From Nitrospira sp. CR1.3 (lineage in GTDB: Bacteria > Nitrospirota > Nitrospiria > Nitrospirales > Nitrospiraceae), in assembly GCA_014055525.1 (NCBI GenBank), contig WIAH01000007.1:118128-182127 (forward strand): DNA of 64,000 nucleotides. Reading direction: 5' to 3'. The notes under the pieces were generated by a model. It was not told the DNA's origin and searched no databases. It worked only from the letters and a program-made list of their open reading frames with translations. Position 1 is the stretch's first letter. Each line of letters starts with the position of its first letter. Below are positions 62,384-64,000 of this stretch, in pieces. A program made the translations under genes and the position numbers.

Positions 62384-62818
62384 GTGAATCTCAATTCGTC
62401 TTCATCCATAATATCTCTGCCCGTTTCCTCCTGGTTCAAGGCGATTGCCATCGCGCTTGTGCTGACCCTGTGGACCGTCACCGTGGCGCCGCCGGCTTGG
62501 AGCGAGGAGACCGCTCCGACCAGCTCGTCAGAAGGCGGGAATGCGTCGAGCGCAGGGATGGGGGCTCTTGCCGGTCTCTCGACGATACTCTATCTGCCAC
62601 TGAAGGCCGCTTTCGCCATAGGCGGCGGCATCGTCGGAGGCTTGGCCTATGCCTTCTCCGGCGGCAACGAAAACGCGGCGAAGAGTATCTGGACCACCAG
62701 TCTCTACGGTACCTATTTCATCACGCCCGATCACCTCCGGGGCGATAAGCCGATCCGCTTTCTCGGCGTAGCCGACACCAACGACGCGCCGGCGCCAGCG
62801 ACGGAGCCGGTTCGCTGA
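62384..62818 (+). CDS. Exported membrane protein, 144 aa
   Basis: Protein with an N-terminal signal or anchor (FKAIAIALVLTLWTVTVAPP), a Ser/Gly-rich stretch, and a second hydrophobic segment (LYLPLKAAFAIGGGIVGGLAYAFSGG) ahead of a short C-terminal domain (YGTYFITPDHLRGDKPIRFLG). AAGGAGG and a good promoter precede GTG 62384. Loose resemblance to the 38456 lipoprotein at the C-terminus. Family and function unknown; location is envelope. Confidence 0.68.
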   Translation: MNLNSSSSIISLPVSSWFKAIAIALVLTLWTVTVAPPAWSEETAPTSSSEGGNASSAGMGALAGLSTILYLPLKAAFAIGGGIVGGLAYAFSGGNENAAKSIWTTSLYGTYFITPDHLRGDKPIRFLGVADTNDAPAPATEPVR

Positions 62819-62822
62819 CCAA

Positions 62823-63563
62823 ATGAAACCGCTCATCGGCGTGACGCCAGATTTCAACGCCGGTGATCGGAAGGAATGGGGCGGCAGCGAGCCCACCTAT
62901 TTTCTGCGCGCCCGTTACGTTCGTGCCGTCGAGGAACTCGGCGGTATCCCGATCGTGCTCCCCCTCTTGTCCGATCCAGACGCCCGTCGCCGGCTGCTCG
63001 CCGGCATCGACGGCTTACTGCTCACCGGCAGCGGTCCGGATCTCTCTCCCGCTCTCTACGGGGAGCGTCAGCGCTACAAGTTCGGCGTCATGAGTACAAG
63101 GCGCTCGAGCTTTGAACTGGACATGGCCAGGTTGGCCGAAGCCGCTGAAGTCCCCGTTCTGGGCATTTGCGGAGGGATGCAAGCCATGAATGTGGCGTTG
63201 GGCGGCAACCTCTTCCAAGATATTCCCTCTCAAGTCGACGACCCGCTGCCGCATCGACAGTCTGCGAGCGCCACGAAATTGAGTCACATGGTCAAGGTCG
63301 CGCCGGACAGCTTGCTGCGCCGCATCGTCCGCACGGCGACCTTGCGCGTCAATAGTTCCCACCATCAATCGGTAAGGGACGTGGCCCCTTCGCTTGTGGC
63401 AAGCGCGGTCGCCTCTGACGGGATCGTGGAGGCCATTGAATCGACAGGCCATCGGTTCTTCCTCGGCATTCAGTGGCACCCGGAATTTCTCTTCGATCGC
63501 CACCGGCTGCACCGGCGGTTGTTTGAAGCTTTTCTACGCGCGGCTCAGCGACGGACCCGATAA
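62823..63563 (+). CDS. Class I glutamine amidotransferase, PuuD-like
   Basis: Predicted gamma-glutamyl hydrolase of the class I glutamine-amidotransferase fold, similar to gamma-glutamyl-gamma-aminobutyrate hydrolase. Nucleophile Cys in LGICGGMQAMNVALGG (about residue 115), catalytic His and Glu in FLGIQWHPEFLF, and GLLLTGSGPDLSPALYG near residue 60. 246 aa. ATG lies four bases after the upstream stop, so it is probably co-transcribed. Putrescine-pathway partners are not in the window, so the substrate is uncertain. Confidence 0.88.
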   Translation: MKPLIGVTPDFNAGDRKEWGGSEPTYFLRARYVRAVEELGGIPIVLPLLSDPDARRRLLAGIDGLLLTGSGPDLSPALYGERQRYKFGVMSTRRSSFELDMARLAEAAEVPVLGICGGMQAMNVALGGNLFQDIPSQVDDPLPHRQSASATKLSHMVKVAPDSLLRRIVRTATLRVNSSHHQSVRDVAPSLVASAVASDGIVEAIESTGHRFFLGIQWHPEFLFDRHRLHRRLFEAFLRAAQRRTR

Positions 63564-63608
63564 CCCGGCGGTCGGTCAGGTTTCCACGGTCAGCGGCGGC
63601 TCATACCC

Positions 63609-63617
63609 TGCTATACT
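63609..63617 (+). promoter_or_regulatory. Extended -10 TGCTATACT near a start codon
   Basis: An extended -10 element ending nine bases before ATG 63627. No -35 with normal spacing is evident. Confidence 0.45.
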
Positions 63618-63626
63618 TGACTCGTC

Positions 63627-64000
63627 ATGGATCATGAGGCGATCGACCCCTCGACAACTCCCCCTCCCGCGCTGGCGGAGGGATCGTTGATCCGTCGTCT
63701 CTTCCGAACCAAACCCCTCGAGCAAATTCTCGCGGACGCGGATCATCCGACCCATCGGCTCAAAAAGACCCTGACGGCCTGGGACCTCACCTGTCTCGGA
63801 ATCGGGGCGATCATCGGCACCGGCATCTTCGTCCTGATCGGGACTGCGATCGTCGGCGATGCGCATCGCCCCGGCGCCGGACCGGGAATCGTCCTCTCCT
63901 TTGTTCTGTCCGGGCTGACCTGCGCGCTTGCTGCGCTCTGCTACGCCGAGATGTCCGCCATGATTCCTGTCGCAGGGAGCGCCTACACCTTTTCCTACGC
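63627..64000 (+). CDS. APC-superfamily amino-acid permease (3' end outside window)
   Basis: Beginning of an inner-membrane amino-acid transporter of the APC superfamily. After a soluble N-terminus (IRRLFRTKPLEQILADAD) comes the diagnostic TM1 block LTCLGIGAIIGTGIFVLIGT (about residue 54), then TM2 and SAMIPVAGSAYTFSY typical of cationic-amino-acid/YfnA members. The frame is open to the window edge at 64000. ATG 63627 sits nine bases after a -10 box and has no ribosome site. Substrate unknown. Confidence 0.88.
   Translation, partial: MDHEAIDPSTTPPPALAEGSLIRRLFRTKPLEQILADADHPTHRLKKTLTAWDLTCLGIGAIIGTGIFVLIGTAIVGDAHRPGAGPGIVLSFVLSGLTCALAALCYAEMSAMIPVAGSAYTFSY

Overview
The window reads as a chromosomal segment of a Gram-negative, moderately GC-rich bacterium with an outer membrane (many lipobox proteins, OmpA and DUF481 barrels, Tat and Sec signal peptides). 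Gene content, the compact mixed-strand layout and a dispersed palindromic repeat suggest the Nitrospirota (Nitrospira-like). That assignment is my inference; no rRNA gene is present to settle it. There is no CRISPR array, prophage, complete insertion sequence or rRNA operon.

Layout. 1-4.4 kb: MoxR ATPase (cut by the window edge), DUF58 protein and a TgpA-type transglutaminase, then tRNA-Gly(GCC). 4.7-8.6 kb: small conserved proteins, a Trm112-like protein, DUF502 membrane protein, acetyltransferase and two lipoproteins. 8.7-18.5 kb: LOG-family protein, beta-CASP nuclease, P1 peptidase, FIST sensor, FKBP isomerase, GcvT, NUDIX hydrolase, a Lys-rich secreted peptide, Mug-type DNA glycosylase, TPR protein and FabI. 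18.5-22.8 kb: gene-poor accessory stretch with ArfB, a lipoprotein in AT-richer DNA, a VOC protein, a BrnT/CopG-type toxin-antitoxin pair and palindromic repeats. 22.8-31 kb: Tat-exported class V aminotransferase-like protein, GcvP, a response regulator/histidine kinase pair and a DegP-type protease. 31-38 kb: RimO, gamma-carbonic anhydrase, an unknown protein, M28 peptidase, ArgB, XerC and TrmFO. 38-43.9 kb: tRNA-Val(CAC), lipoproteins, a DksA-like protein, recR-ybaB-dnaX, SRP RNA and tRNA-Ser(GGA). 44-49.8 kb: AsmA-like, MscS, DUF481, MscL and OmpA proteins. 49.8-53.8 kb: Tat-type substrate-binding protein, a pyridoxamine-oxidase-like gene divergent from a CGNR regulator, and a HEAT protein. 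54-58.8 kb: tRNA-Leu(TAG), tig-clpP-clpX and two tandem PilZ-like genes. 58.8-64 kb: HEAT lipoprotein, TatA/B-like protein, M24 peptidase, unknown proteins, a class I glutamine amidotransferase and the start of an amino-acid permease.

Most of the region is housekeeping: protein quality control (tig, clpP, clpX, degP, FKBP), replication and repair (dnaX, recR, xerC, mug), RNA modification (rimO, trmFO), glycine cleavage (gcvT, gcvP), arginine synthesis (argB), fatty-acid synthesis (fabI) and osmotic safety valves (mscS, mscL). The observations most worth following up are: a palindromic repeat of about 125 bp that abuts the stop codons of three genes and brackets the SRP RNA; a set of -10 boxes lying only 6-9 nt before start codons, which suggests leaderless transcripts; a 35-bp palindrome containing a near-consensus promoter between the oxidase and the CGNR regulator; and tandem PilZ-like proteins in which a c-di-GMP motif has become a glycine run.
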